Of a stretch of 64,000 bases of DNA, positions 52,891 through 61,949 are shown one piece after another (the first letter of the stretch is position 1; each line of letters opens with the position of its first letter). This DNA comes from Rhizobacter terrae. Lineage in GTDB: Bacteria; Pseudomonadota; Gammaproteobacteria; Burkholderiales; Burkholderiaceae_C. Both the position numbers and the translations under genes were made by a program. The stretch covers positions 286,696 through 350,695 of the forward strand of contig NZ_QUSW01000008.1 in NCBI RefSeq assembly GCF_003852895.1, in the 5' to 3' direction. The notes under the pieces were generated by a model. That model was not told the DNA's origin and made no database searches. It worked only from the letters and a program-made list of their open reading frames with translations.

Positions 52891-53880
52891 TCAGAACAGC
52901 ACCGGCTGCCCGGATTCAAAGGATTGCGCGGCCGCATCGGCCAGGCGCTGCGCGGCCACGCCGTCGGCCACGGTGGTGCGGAAGGCACCGCCGCTTTGAA
53001 TCTGCTCGAAGAAGTGCGTGACTTCCAGCCGGTAGGCCTCGCGGTAGCGCTGCAGGAAGAAGTGCTCGGGGTTGTCCACGCTCGTGCCGCCGGAAGTGGC
53101 CTGGACCACTTCGGTGGGCCGGTGGTTGCCGCAGGCGAGCAGCCCCTTGGAGCCCAGCACCTCGAAGCGCTGGTCGTAGCCGTAGGCCGCGCGCCGCGAG
53201 GTGTTGATCTGGCACAGCCGGCCCTTCTTCGTGCGAATGGTCACGGCCGTGGAGTCGATGTCGCCGGCCTGCCCGATGGCCGGGTCGGTGAGGCACGAAC
53301 CCGTGGCGCTCAGCCAGGCCGCCTCGTCGTCGAGGATCCAGCGGAACACGTCGAAGTCGTGGATGAGCATGTCGCGGAAGATGCCGCCCGACTGCTTGAT
53401 GTAGTCCACCGGCGGCGCGCCCGGGTCGCGGCTGGTGATGACGAGCATCTCCGGCGTGCCGACGTCGCCGCGCGCGAGCCGCGTCTTCGCCTCGTTGAAG
53501 GTCGGGTCGAAGCGGCGCTGGAAGCCGATCATGCAGGCCACGCCCGCATCGGCCACCGCCTTCTCGCAGGCCTGGGCGCGCTCGACCGACAGGTCCACCG
53601 GCTTCTCGCAGAAGATGTGCTTGCGGGACTGCGCGGCGCGGGTGATGAGGTCGCTGTGGGTGGTGGTGGGCGAGGCGATGACCACCGCATCGATGCTCGC
53701 GTCGGCGAACACCTCGTCGATGGTGGCGGTGGCCTGCGCGCCGTGGGCGGCGGCCAGCTCGCGGGCATTGGCGATGAGCGGATCGCTCACCGTCTTGAGC
53801 GTGATGCCGGGCAGGGCGGCGAGGTTGGCGGCGTGGATGCGGCCGATGCGGCCGGCGCCGAAGAGGGCGACGTTCTTCAT
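52891..53880 (-). CDS. iolG: inositol 2-dehydrogenase (Gfo/Idh/MocA family)
   Basis: A 329-residue NAD-dependent dehydrogenase. The Rossmann motif is [19 protein letters not shown], the catalytic Lys lies in [10 protein letters not shown], and '[19 protein letters not shown]' carries the conserved Asp and His. The last matches inositol dehydrogenases (GG-x-x-x-D-M-x-I-H-D-x-D-x-x-R). It would oxidise myo-inositol to 2-keto-myo-inositol, the first catabolic step. It is next to the RpiR regulator and near iolCDEB, supporting the assignment. GGAG precedes the ATG. Confidence 0.87.
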   Translation of the reverse strand: MKNVALFGAGRIGRIHAANLAALPGITLKTVSDPLIANARELAAAHGAQATATIDEVFADASIDAVVIASPTTTHSDLITRAAQSRKHIFCEKPVDLSVERAQACEKAVADAGVACMIGFQRRFDPTFNEAKTRLARGDVGTPEMLVITSRDPGAPPVDYIKQSGGIFRDMLIHDFDVFRWILDDEAAWLSATGSCLTDPAIGQAGDIDSTAVTIRTKKGRLCQINTSRRAAYGYDQRFEVLGSKGLLACGNHRPTEVVQATSGGTSVDNPEHFFLQRYREAYRLEVTHFFEQIQSGGAFRTTVADGVAAQRLADAAAQSFESGQPVLF

Positions 53881-53911
53881 TGGGAAAACTCCGTGGGTGA
53901 TGGCCCGCCGC

Positions 53912-54820
53912 CTAGGCCTGGGCGGCGAGGGATGTCGACGTTGGCTGGTATTCCAGCTCGATGTGGTAGGCCAGCGCGATGAACAGGCTTTGCGCCAGGC
54001 ACATCGTGTTGGTGAGCGACCGGAAGCCGAAGGTCTCGCTTTCATGCACGATCAGCGCGGCGTGCGACTGCTGCGCGATCGGGCTCATCATGCTGTCGGT
54101 GATGGACACGAGCTTGGCGCCGCGCGACAGCGCGAGCTTCACGCAATGCAGCGTCTCGTCCGCATAGGGCGCGAAGCTGATGGCGATCATCACGTCGCCC
54201 TTGCGCAGGCTGCGCAGCTGGCCTTCGTGCATGCTGCCGAAGCCGCTGACGAGCTGGATGCGCTTGTCGGTGTGCTGCAAGGCGTAGGTGAGGTACGACG
54301 CCACCGCCGCCGAACGCCGTGCGCCCACCAGCCAGATGCCGTCGGCGCGGGCCAGCAGGTTCACCGCGTCGCTGAACACCGAGCTGTGCAGGTCGCGCTG
54401 CATCTCGTGCATGCCGGCGATGCTGCCGTTGATGAATTCGTAGGCGATGTCGCCGCTGGACAGCCGCCCCTTCGCGGATTCGATGACCGTGCGGATGCGC
54501 GACTGGTAGTTGCGCGCCGGCGAGAGCTGCTGCGACAGGCCGTCGCGGAAGATCTTCTGCATCTCGGTGTAGCCCGAGAAGCCAAAGTGCTTGGCGAAGC
54601 GGATGACCGCCGAGGGCTGCACGCCGCACTGGTCGGCCACGTCCTGGATGCGTTCGAGGCCGATGTGGTCGCGGTTGTGCTCCACGTAGCGGCCGATGAT
54701 CTTCAACTGCCGGCTCAACTGCTCGAACTCCGCGGCGATGCGCTTGAGCAGGGCTTCCGCCTGCGGGTTGGCACCGCGGCTGGCCACGGGTGAGGGCGGA
54801 ACGGAGCGCAGCTTCTTCAT
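53912..54820 (-). CDS. RpiR-family transcriptional regulator of the inositol locus
   Basis: A 302-residue regulator. The N-terminal HTH_6 (about 25-100) reads GRYVEHNRDHIGLERIQDVADQCGVQPSAVIRFAKHFGFSGYTEMQKIFRDGL. The C-terminal SIS sugar-phosphate-binding domain (about 140-275) contains 'GIWLVGARRSAAVASYLTYAL' and 'KGDVMIAISFAPYADETLH'. By context it is IolR-like and senses an inositol intermediate. The ATG at 54820 has no ribosome site, but TATAGT lies 8 nt upstream, so the mRNA may be leaderless. It is 31 bp upstream of iolG. Confidence 0.87.
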   Translation of the reverse strand: MKKLRSVPPSPVASRGANPQAEALLKRIAAEFEQLSRQLKIIGRYVEHNRDHIGLERIQDVADQCGVQPSAVIRFAKHFGFSGYTEMQKIFRDGLSQQLSPARNYQSRIRTVIESAKGRLSSGDIAYEFINGSIAGMHEMQRDLHSSVFSDAVNLLARADGIWLVGARRSAAVASYLTYALQHTDKRIQLVSGFGSMHEGQLRSLRKGDVMIAISFAPYADETLHCVKLALSRGAKLVSITDSMMSPIAQQSHAALIVHESETFGFRSLTNTMCLAQSLFIALAYHIELEYQPTSTSLAAQA

Positions 54821-54827
54821 GGCCGCG

Positions 54828-54910
54828 ACTATAGCCAGTTTCGGCAGAAAATAGAAAAAGAATTCTGCTGGGTTTGTTCCAAGGAAATTGTTTTCGTTGC
54901 TGCCTAGAAT
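54828..54910. promoter_or_regulatory. divergent iol promoter region with two GAA-N6-TTC boxes
   Basis: Leftward -10 TATAGT is on the minus strand at 54828-54833; rightward -10 TAGAAT is at 54905-54910. AGAA-N6-TTCT (54853-54866) covers the leftward -35 zone and GGAA-N6-TTCG (54883-54896) covers the rightward one; their centres are 30 bp apart. The form resembles the GGAA-N6-TTCC site described for rhizobial IolR (from memory). Regulation by the RpiR protein is inferred. Confidence 0.5.
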
Positions 54911-55004
54911 GCTCCACAGGCAGGGGAAGTCCGCGAACGAAGTTGTGCGCGCCACCTGTCGTGACAACGACATGAACTTGACTTGACCACCCACAGGAGA
55001 AGAC

Positions 55005-56033
55005 ATGAAAGCGATGACTCAACGCGGCCTGCTCAAGACCCTGGCGCTGGCTGCGCTCATGGCTTGCGGCGCCGCACACGCCGCCGGCCGCTACGTGCTG
55101 ATCAGCCACGCGCCCGACTCGGACTCGTGGTGGAACACCATCAAGAATGCGGTGAAGCAGGCCGGCGAGGACTACGGCGTGCAGGTGGACTACCGCAACC
55201 CGCCCAACGGCGACCTGGCCGACATGGCGCGCCTGATCGAACAGGCCGCAGCGCAAGGCTATGACGGCGTGATCACCACCATCGCCGACTTCCAGGTGCT
55301 GCAAGGCGCGATGAAGAAGGTGACCGACAAGAAGATCCCGCTCATCACCATCAACTCCGGCACGCCGGAGCAAAGCGAGAAGCTGGGCGCCATCATGCAC
55401 GTGGGCCAGCCGGAGTACGACGCCGGCAAGGGCGCGGGCGAGCGCGCGAAGGCCAAGGGCATCAAGAGCTTCCTGTGCGTGAACCACTACGCCACCAACC
55501 CGGCTTCGTTCGAGCGCTGCCGCGGCTTCGGCGATGCCATCGGCGTGGACTACAAGAAGTCCACGCTGGACGTGGGCGACGACCCGACGACCATCGAGTC
55601 CAAGGTGTCGGCCTACCTGCGCCAGAACCCGTCGACCGGTGCAGTGCTCGCGCTGGGCCCGACCTCGGCCCACCCGACGCTCAAGGCGCTGGAGAAGGCC
55701 GGCCTCACCGGCAAGATCTTCTTCGCCACCTTCGACCTGTCTGATGAGATCTCCGCCGGCATCAAGAGCGGCGCGGTGGCCTTCGCCATCGACCAGCAGC
55801 CCTACCTGCAAGGCTACATCCCGGTGGCGGAGATGGTGACGATGAAGACGCTGCACACCACCGATGCGAAGAAGGCGGCCGATGCGGTGAAGGCCAACCC
55901 GAAGTCGCAGGCGCGCTTCACCGAGTACGGCCTGGCACCGGCCTACGGTGCGCGGCACATCGGTTCGGGACCGGGCTTCGTGACCAAGGACAACATCGGC
56001 AAGGTCGAGAAGTACGCCGGCCAGTACCGCTGA
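55005..56033 (+). CDS. sugar (inositol) ABC transporter, substrate-binding protein
   Basis: A 342-residue periplasmic binding protein of the ribose/galactose (PBP1) type. It has signal peptide MKAMTQRGLLKTLALAALMA (cleavage near AHA-AG). The mature fold shows YVLISHAPDSDSWWNTIKNAVKQAGEDYGVQVDYRNPPNGDLADMARLIEQAAAQGYDGVITTIAD and 'AFAIDQQPYLQGYIPVAEM'. Its place at the head of the iol operon suggests that myo-inositol or a relative is the ligand. ACAGGAGA precedes the ATG. Confidence 0.88.
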   Translation: MKAMTQRGLLKTLALAALMACGAAHAAGRYVLISHAPDSDSWWNTIKNAVKQAGEDYGVQVDYRNPPNGDLADMARLIEQAAAQGYDGVITTIADFQVLQGAMKKVTDKKIPLITINSGTPEQSEKLGAIMHVGQPEYDAGKGAGERAKAKGIKSFLCVNHYATNPASFERCRGFGDAIGVDYKKSTLDVGDDPTTIESKVSAYLRQNPSTGAVLALGPTSAHPTLKALEKAGLTGKIFFATFDLSDEISAGIKSGAVAFAIDQQPYLQGYIPVAEMVTMKTLHTTDAKKAADAVKANPKSQARFTEYGLAPAYGARHIGSGPGFVTKDNIGKVEKYAGQYR

Positions 56034-56047
56034 GCCGACGACGCGCG

Positions 56048-56074
56048 GCCGGCGTGCGCCTCACGCATGCCGGC
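56048..56074 (+). other. stem-loop between binding-protein and permease genes
   Basis: GCCGGCGTGCG pairs with CGCATGCCGGC (11 bp including one G-U) around a CCTCA loop. It lies 15 nt after the binding-protein stop. Such elements usually stabilise upstream mRNA or partly terminate, raising binding protein over permease. Confidence 0.6.
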
Positions 56075-56104
56075 CCTTGACTGGAGCCCTGGAGTTCCTC
56101 ATTC

Positions 56105-57304
56105 ATGAATGCAGTCCCACAATCCATGCTGCCGCCATCCCTTGGCGATACCTACCCGCGAGGCCACGCCATGCCGACGGAGGTTCCATCCGCTCAAGCA
56201 TCCGACGAGCGCGTGCGCGACGTCGGTGCGCTGAGGAAACTGCTCTCGCGACCGGAGTTCGGCTCTGTCTCCGGCGCCTTGCTCGTGTTCGCCATGTTCG
56301 CCGCCGTGGCCGGTGACTCCGGCATGTTCAGCGCCGAGGGCGTGGTGAACTGGGCCACCGTCGCCGCCTTCCTGGGCATCCTGGCCGCGGGCGCGGCGCT
56401 CCTGATGATCGGCGGCGAGTTCGACCTGTCCATCGGCTCGATGATCGGCTTCTCGGGAATGATGCTGGCCATTCCCTGCCTGTACTGGCACTGGCCGGTG
56501 TGGGCTGCGGCGGTGTTCGCCTTCGGCTGCGCGATGGCGCTGGGCGGCGTCAACGGCTGGCTGGTGGTGCGCACCGGGCTGCCGTCGTTCATCGTCACGC
56601 TGGCGTTCTATTTCATCCTGCGCGGGCTGTCGCTGGCACTGTCCACCACGCTCACGGGCAAGACCATCCTCAGCACCAACGGCGACCTGGTGCTGCGGCA
56701 GATCGTGAGCGCCGATCCCGTCATCGGCTCGCTCTTCCACGGCCACGTGCTCACCGGCCTCTTCAACAGCCTGGCGCATGCGGGCTTCATGGCGGCGCGC
56801 GACGATGGCACCGCGCTCGCCATCGGCGTGCCCAAGGTGGTGGTGTGGTGGCTGCTCATCACCGCAGCCGGCGCCTTCACCCTGGCGCGCACGCGCTTCG
56901 GCAACTGGGTGCTGGCCTCGGGCGGCGATCCGGTGGCCGCCAAGAACGTGGGCATCCCGGTGGCGCGGGTGAAGATCCTGCTCTTCGTGCTCATGGCCTT
57001 CTTCTCCACGCTGTTCGCCGTGCTGCAGGTGGCCGATGCGGGCTCCGCCGCTGCCGACCGAGGCTTGCAGAAGGAGTTCGAGGCCATCATCGCCGCGGTC
57101 ATCGGCGGCTGCCTGCTCACCGGCGGCTACGGCTCGGTGGTGGGCGCGGCCTTCGGTGCGCTCATCTTCGGCATGGTGCAGATCGGCATCGGCTACACCA
57201 GCATCGACAACAACTGGTACCGCGTCTTCCTGGGCGTGATGCTGCTGGTGGCGGTGCTGTTCAACAACTACATCCGCCGGCGCTTCGCGCTGGGCAAGCG
57301 CTGA
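56105..57304 (+). CDS. sugar (inositol) ABC transporter permease
   Basis: A 399-residue RbsC-family permease with about eight to ten TM helices. Conserved blocks: '[25 protein letters not shown]' (the GGIDLSVG-like motif), '[22 protein letters not shown]', and the coupling segment '[79 protein letters not shown]'. The N-terminal 45 residues are polar and variable; an ATG at 56171 is an alternative start. Confidence 0.88.
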   Translation: MNAVPQSMLPPSLGDTYPRGHAMPTEVPSAQASDERVRDVGALRKLLSRPEFGSVSGALLVFAMFAAVAGDSGMFSAEGVVNWATVAAFLGILAAGAALLMIGGEFDLSIGSMIGFSGMMLAIPCLYWHWPVWAAAVFAFGCAMALGGVNGWLVVRTGLPSFIVTLAFYFILRGLSLALSTTLTGKTILSTNGDLVLRQIVSADPVIGSLFHGHVLTGLFNSLAHAGFMAARDDGTALAIGVPKVVVWWLLITAAGAFTLARTRFGNWVLASGGDPVAAKNVGIPVARVKILLFVLMAFFSTLFAVLQVADAGSAAADRGLQKEFEAIIAAVIGGCLLTGGYGSVVGAAFGALIFGMVQIGIGYTSIDNNWYRVFLGVMLLVAVLFNNYIRRRFALGKR

Positions 57305-57314
57305 GAGGAGCAGC

Positions 57315-58100
57315 ATGAGCGAGTACATCCTCCAGCTCGAGAACATCAGCAAGTTCTTCGGCCCGGTCATCGCGTTGAACGGCGTGACGCTGCGGCTTGC
57401 GAAGGGCGAGGTGCATTGCCTGCTGGGCGACAACGGCGCGGGCAAGTCCACGCTGATCAAGACCCTGGCCGGCGTGCATTGCCCCGACAAGGGCGAGTAC
57501 CTCTTCGAAGGAAAACCCGTGCGCTTCGGCTCGCCGCGGCAGGCGCTGGACTGCGGCATCGCCACCGTCTACCAGGACCTGGCGCTGGTGCCGCTCATCA
57601 GCGTGGCGCGCAACTTCTTCATGGGCCGCGAGCCGCAGAAGAAGCTGTTCGGCGTCATCCCGGTGATGGACCACGAGCTGGCCGCGACCACCGCCCGCGA
57701 CAAGCTGGCCGAGATGGGCATCAAGGTGCGCGACCCGCACCAGCCCATCGGCACCATGTCCGGCGGCGAGAAGCAGTGCCTGGCCATCGCGCGGGCCATC
57801 CATTTCGGCGCCAAGGTGCTCATCCTGGACGAGCCCACCGCGGCGCTCGGGGTGAAGCAAAGCGTGAACGTGCTCAAGCTCATCGCCAAGGCACGCCAGC
57901 GTGGCATCTCGGTCATCTTCATCACGCACAACGTGAACCACGCCTACCCGATCGGCGACAGCTTCACGCTGCTCAACCGTGGCAAGTCGCTGGGCACCTT
58001 CGCGAAGAACGAAGTCGCCAAGGACGAGGTGCTGGACATGATGGCCGGCGGTGCCGAGATGCAAAAGCTCGTGGCCGAGCTCGACGGCGTGACGATCTGA
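57315..58100 (+). CDS. sugar (inositol) ABC transporter ATP-binding protein
   Basis: A 261-residue single-domain ATPase. Walker [18 protein letters not shown]-loop [22 protein letters not shown], signature [15 protein letters not shown], Walker [15 protein letters not shown] and switch His in ITHNVNHAY. It is a half-size RbsA/FrcA type with one ATPase domain. It lies 10 bp after the permease, completing the importer. Confidence 0.9.
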   Translation: MSEYILQLENISKFFGPVIALNGVTLRLAKGEVHCLLGDNGAGKSTLIKTLAGVHCPDKGEYLFEGKPVRFGSPRQALDCGIATVYQDLALVPLISVARNFFMGREPQKKLFGVIPVMDHELAATTARDKLAEMGIKVRDPHQPIGTMSGGEKQCLAIARAIHFGAKVLILDEPTAALGVKQSVNVLKLIAKARQRGISVIFITHNVNHAYPIGDSFTLLNRGKSLGTFAKNEVAKDEVLDMMAGGAEMQKLVAELDGVTI

Positions 58101-58118
58101 GGCAGGGAACGCATTCGA

Positions 58119-60065
58119 ATGAGCACATTGACATTTCCCGACGGCCGCACGCACGACCTGGCCTGCCTGGGCCGCCTCGCGGTGGACCTGTACGCCCAGC
58201 AGGTGGGCTGCAAGCTGGAGGACGTGAGCAGCTTCGCCAAGTACCTGGGTGGCTCGTCGGCCAACATCGCCTTCGGGGCGGCGCGGCTGGGCCTGCGTGC
58301 GGCGATGATCTCGCGCGTGGGCGACGAGCAGATGGGGCGCTTCCTGCTGCAGACGCTGCAGCGCGAAGGCTGCGACACCTCGCAGGTGCAGGTGGACCCG
58401 CAACGCCTCACTGCGCTCGTGCTGCTGGGCCTGAAGGACCGGGACACCTTTCCCCTCATCTTCTACCGCGAGAACTGCGCCGACATGGCACTGGAGGCCG
58501 GCCTCATCCGCGAGGACTTCATCGCGCAATGCCGTGCGCTCTTGGTCACCGGCACGCACCTGAGCACGCCCAAGGTCCGCGAAGCGTCGAGCACGGCGCT
58601 GGCCCATGCCGGCCGCCACGGCACGGTGCGCGTGCTGGACATCGACTACCGCCCCGTGCTGTGGGGCCTGACGCAACGCGGCGACGGCGAGACGCGCTAC
58701 GTGGCCAGCGAGCAGGTGACGCGGCAGCTGCAGGAGGTGCTGCCGCACTTCGAGCTCATCGTCGGGACGGAAGAGGAATTCATCATCGCCGGAGGGGTGC
58801 CGGGCGATCTGCTGGCCTCGCTGGGGCGCGTGCGCGAGGTGACGAAGGCTGCGCTTGTGGTCAAGCGTGGAGCGCAGGGGTGCACGTTCATCGAAGGACC
58901 TGTTCCTGGCCGCATCGACGATGCGCCCACGGTGCAGGGCGAACGCGTCGAGGTGTTGAACGTGCTCGGAGCGGGTGACGCCTTCCTCGCCGGCTTGATG
59001 AGCGGACTGCTGCGCGGCCAGGGCTTCGAGCAAGCGGCCAAGGTGGCCAACGCGTGTGGCGCCATCGTCGTGTCGCGCCATGCGTGTGCTCCGGCCATGC
59101 CCACGCCGCAGGAACTCGACCACTGGTTCTCCGGCCAACGGCACCCCAAGGTGGATTCGGACGCGCAGCTCGCGCACCTGCACCGCGTCACGCCGCGCCG
59201 TGCCGACTGGTCGCACCTGTGCGTGATGGCCTTTGACCACCGGCCGCAGTTCATCGAGATCGCGCGCGAGGCCGGCGTGGGCGAGGAGCGCATCAAGGAC
59301 CTGAAGAAACTGCTCGTGCGCGCCGTGGAAACGGTGGAACAGCGCAAGTCGCTGCAAGGCCGCATCGGCGTGCTGTGCGACAGCGCGCATGGCGAGGATG
59401 CCCTGCATGCCGCCACAGGCCGCGGCTGGTGGGTGGGCCGCCCGGTCGAGCTGCCGGGATCGCGTCCGCTGCGCTTCGACATCGGCGACTCCATCGCCTC
59501 GCAGCTCATCCACTGGCCCGCGGAGCAGACGGTGAAGTGCCTGGTGCACTACCACCCGGACGACGCCGTGCCCCTGCGGCTGGAGCAGGAGACGCAGGTC
59601 CTCACGCTGTGGGAGGCCACGCGCGAGAGCGGTCACGAGCTGCTGATCGAGCTCATCCCGCCGCGCGAAATGACGGCTGCCGGCACGGCCGACGCGGCGG
59701 TGCTTCGTTCCGTCAAGCGGCTGTACAACCTCGGCGTGAAGCCGGAATGGTGGAAGCTCGCGCCCATGCAGTCCGACGGCTGGGCGCAGTTGCAGGCGCT
59801 GGTGCAAGAGCGCGATCCGATGTGCCGCGGCGCGACCATCCTCGGATTGAACCAGCCGCTCGAGCAACTGGCGCAAACCTTCGGCCAGGCCCGCAACCCC
59901 ATCGTCAAGGGCTTCATGGTGGGCCGCACGCTGTGGGCGCAAGCCAGCCTGGGCTGGCTGCGCGGCCAGGTGAGCGACCAGCAGTTCATCGACGAGGTGT
60001 CGCGCAACTTCGGCGCGCTGGTGGATGCCTGGCGCGAGACGCATCCTGAGGAGGTGCACGCATGA
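58119..60065 (+). CDS. iolC: 5-dehydro-2-deoxygluconokinase fused to DUF2090 (IolC-IolJ-like)
   Basis: A 648-residue bifunctional protein. Residues about 8-330 are a PfkB sugar kinase (DLACLGRLAVDLYAQQVG; GGSSANIAFGAARLG; active-site NVLGAGDAFLAGLMSGLL with catalytic Asp). About 345-645 is DUF2090, an aldolase-like TIM-barrel domain (WSHLCVMAFDHRPQFIEIARE; 'GVLCDSAHGEDALHAATGRGWWVGRPVELPGSRPLRF'; 'KLAPMQSDGWAQLQALVQERDP'). The kinase phosphorylates 2-deoxy-5-keto-gluconate. The DUF2090 part probably cleaves the product to malonate semialdehyde and DHAP, replacing IolJ. It overlaps the iolD start by 4 nt. Confidence 0.92.
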   Translation: MSTLTFPDGRTHDLACLGRLAVDLYAQQVGCKLEDVSSFAKYLGGSSANIAFGAARLGLRAAMISRVGDEQMGRFLLQTLQREGCDTSQVQVDPQRLTALVLLGLKDRDTFPLIFYRENCADMALEAGLIREDFIAQCRALLVTGTHLSTPKVREASSTALAHAGRHGTVRVLDIDYRPVLWGLTQRGDGETRYVASEQVTRQLQEVLPHFELIVGTEEEFIIAGGVPGDLLASLGRVREVTKAALVVKRGAQGCTFIEGPVPGRIDDAPTVQGERVEVLNVLGAGDAFLAGLMSGLLRGQGFEQAAKVANACGAIVVSRHACAPAMPTPQELDHWFSGQRHPKVDSDAQLAHLHRVTPRRADWSHLCVMAFDHRPQFIEIAREAGVGEERIKDLKKLLVRAVETVEQRKSLQGRIGVLCDSAHGEDALHAATGRGWWVGRPVELPGSRPLRFDIGDSIASQLIHWPAEQTVKCLVHYHPDDAVPLRLEQETQVLTLWEATRESGHELLIELIPPREMTAAGTADAAVLRSVKRLYNLGVKPEWWKLAPMQSDGWAQLQALVQERDPMCRGATILGLNQPLEQLAQTFGQARNPIVKGFMVGRTLWAQASLGWLRGQVSDQQFIDEVSRNFGALVDAWRETHPEEVHA

Positions 60066-61924
60066 GCGCGGTGAAGACGGTGCGCCTGACGATGGCCCAG
60101 GCGCTGGTGGGCCATCTGGCGGCACTCATGGTGCGCGAGCCGGACGGCCCACTGGTGCCTTACCTCGGCGGTGTCTTCTCCATCTTCGGCCACGGCAACG
60201 TCGCCGGACTGGGCGAGGCCTTGTGGGCGCAGCGCGAGACGCTGCCCACCTTCCGCGCCCACAACGAGCAGGCGATGGCGCATGCGGCCATTGCGTACTC
60301 GAAGGCATTGTTCCGGCGCCGCATCATGGCGGTGACCACGTCCATCGGTCCGGGCGCCACCAACCTGGTGACGGCTGCCGCATTGGCCCATGTCAACCGC
60401 CTGCCGGTGCTGCTGCTGCCGGGTGACACCTTCGTCTCCCGCGCGCCCGACCCGGTGCTGCAGCAGATCGAGGACTTCGCCGACCCCGCCGTGACGGCCA
60501 ACGACTGCTTCCGTCCGGTGACGCGCTACTTCGACCGCATCGTGCGGCCGGAACAGATCCTCACGGCCTTGCCGCGCGCCATCGCGGTGATGACCGATCC
60601 CGCGCAGTGCGGCCCCGTGTGCCTGGCCTTGCCGCAGGACGTGCAGACGCAGGCCTTCGATTGCCCGGAGAGCTTCCTGCATCCGGCGCCCATCGAGTTC
60701 CATCGGCCGCAGCCGGATGCGGCGCAGCTTCGCCAGGCGGCCCAGCTCGTCTCGCAGTCGCGCAGGCCGTTCATCGTCGCGGGCGGCGGCGTGCTCTACA
60801 GCGAGGCCGCTGCCGCCTTGCGGGACTTCATCGACAGGCACGGCATTCCCGTGGGCGAGACCCAGGCGGGCAAGGGCAGCCTCGCCTGGGACCACGCGCT
60901 GAACATGGGCGCGATCGGCGTCACGGGGGCACCATCGGCCAACACCTTGGCCGCGGAGGCGGACCTCGTGCTGGCCGTCGGCACGCGGCTGCAGGACTTC
61001 ACCACCGGGTCCCACACGCTGTTCCCGAAGGCGAAGCTGGTCCATCTCAACGTGCAGGACTTCGACGCGCGCAAGTGGGGCGGCGTGCCCGTGGTGGGCG
61101 ACGCGCGCCTGGGGCTGGAACAGATGTCGGCAGCGCTGGGCAACTGGCAGTCCGATGGCGCCTGGACGGCCCGTGCCCGGCAACTCGGCCATGGCTGGCG
61201 CGACCGCGTCCATGAACTCACCACGGCCGTGCCTGCGGCGCTGCCGTACGACGCCGAGGTGATCGGCGCGGTGCGCGACTCCACGGTGGACTCGCCAGCC
61301 GGCGACGTCGTGGTCTGCGCCGCCGGCACCCTGCCGGCCGAACTGCACAAGCTGTGGCGTGCGGCCGGCCCCGGCAACTACCACATGGAGTACGGCTACT
61401 CGTGCATGGGCTATGAGATCGCCGGTGGCCTGGGCGTGAAGATGGCGCGGCCGAACCAGGAGGTGATCGTCATGGTGGGCGACGGCTCCTACCTGATGAT
61501 GAACTCGGAGATCGCCACGTCCGTCATGCTGGGCCGCAAGCTCATCGTCGTGGTGCTGGACAACCGCGGCTTCGGCTGCATCCACCGCCTGCAGCGCGCG
61601 ACCGGCAATGCGCGCTTCAACAACCTGTTGTCGGACTGCATGCCCGAAGGCGGGCAGGGCGCCGAGATCGACTTTGCGCTGCACGCACGCAGCCTCGGTG
61701 CCCGCTCGGCGCATGTGGGCAGCGTGGCGGAGCTCAAGTCGGAGATGGCCAAGGCCCGGCAGGCGCGCACGACCACCGTGCTGGTCATCGACACCTCGCC
61801 CGAGCGCACCACGGCCGAAGGCGGCTGCTGGTGGGAGGTGGCCGTGCCCGAGGTGTCGGCCCGCGCCGAGGTGCGCGAGGCCCATCGGCAATACACCGAG
61901 GCCCGCAAGGCCCAGAGAACCTGA
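60062..61924 (+). CDS. iolD: 3D-(3,5/4)-trihydroxycyclohexane-1,2-dione acylhydrolase (TPP-dependent)
   Basis: A 620-residue thiamine-diphosphate enzyme. The N-terminal Pyr domain reads RLTMAQALVGHLAALMVREPDGPLVPYLGGVFSIFGHGNVAGLGEAL with Glu in AHNEQAMAHAAIAYSKA. The central domain follows, then a PP domain with the GDG-N motif (VIVMVGDGSYLMMNSEIATSVMLGRKLIVVVLDNRGFGCIHRLQ). It hydrolytically opens the ring of the diketo-inositol intermediate to 5-deoxyglucuronate. ATGA coupling to iolC. Confidence 0.94.
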   Translation: MSAVKTVRLTMAQALVGHLAALMVREPDGPLVPYLGGVFSIFGHGNVAGLGEALWAQRETLPTFRAHNEQAMAHAAIAYSKALFRRRIMAVTTSIGPGATNLVTAAALAHVNRLPVLLLPGDTFVSRAPDPVLQQIEDFADPAVTANDCFRPVTRYFDRIVRPEQILTALPRAIAVMTDPAQCGPVCLALPQDVQTQAFDCPESFLHPAPIEFHRPQPDAAQLRQAAQLVSQSRRPFIVAGGGVLYSEAAAALRDFIDRHGIPVGETQAGKGSLAWDHALNMGAIGVTGAPSANTLAAEADLVLAVGTRLQDFTTGSHTLFPKAKLVHLNVQDFDARKWGGVPVVGDARLGLEQMSAALGNWQSDGAWTARARQLGHGWRDRVHELTTAVPAALPYDAEVIGAVRDSTVDSPAGDVVVCAAGTLPAELHKLWRAAGPGNYHMEYGYSCMGYEIAGGLGVKMARPNQEVIVMVGDGSYLMMNSEIATSVMLGRKLIVVVLDNRGFGCIHRLQRATGNARFNNLLSDCMPEGGQGAEIDFALHARSLGARSAHVGSVAELKSEMAKARQARTTTVLVIDTSPERTTAEGGCWWEVAVPEVSARAEVREAHRQYTEARKAQRT

Positions 61925-61949
61925 ACACACGAATGAGGACCATCGCTTC

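Noticed and set aside
57261..60125. 954-codon open frame on the minus strand across the iol ABC and iolC genes
   Set aside because: It is an antisense shadow: composition is Arg/His/Ala-rich without domains, while the plus strand encodes well-conserved ATPase and IolC motifs.
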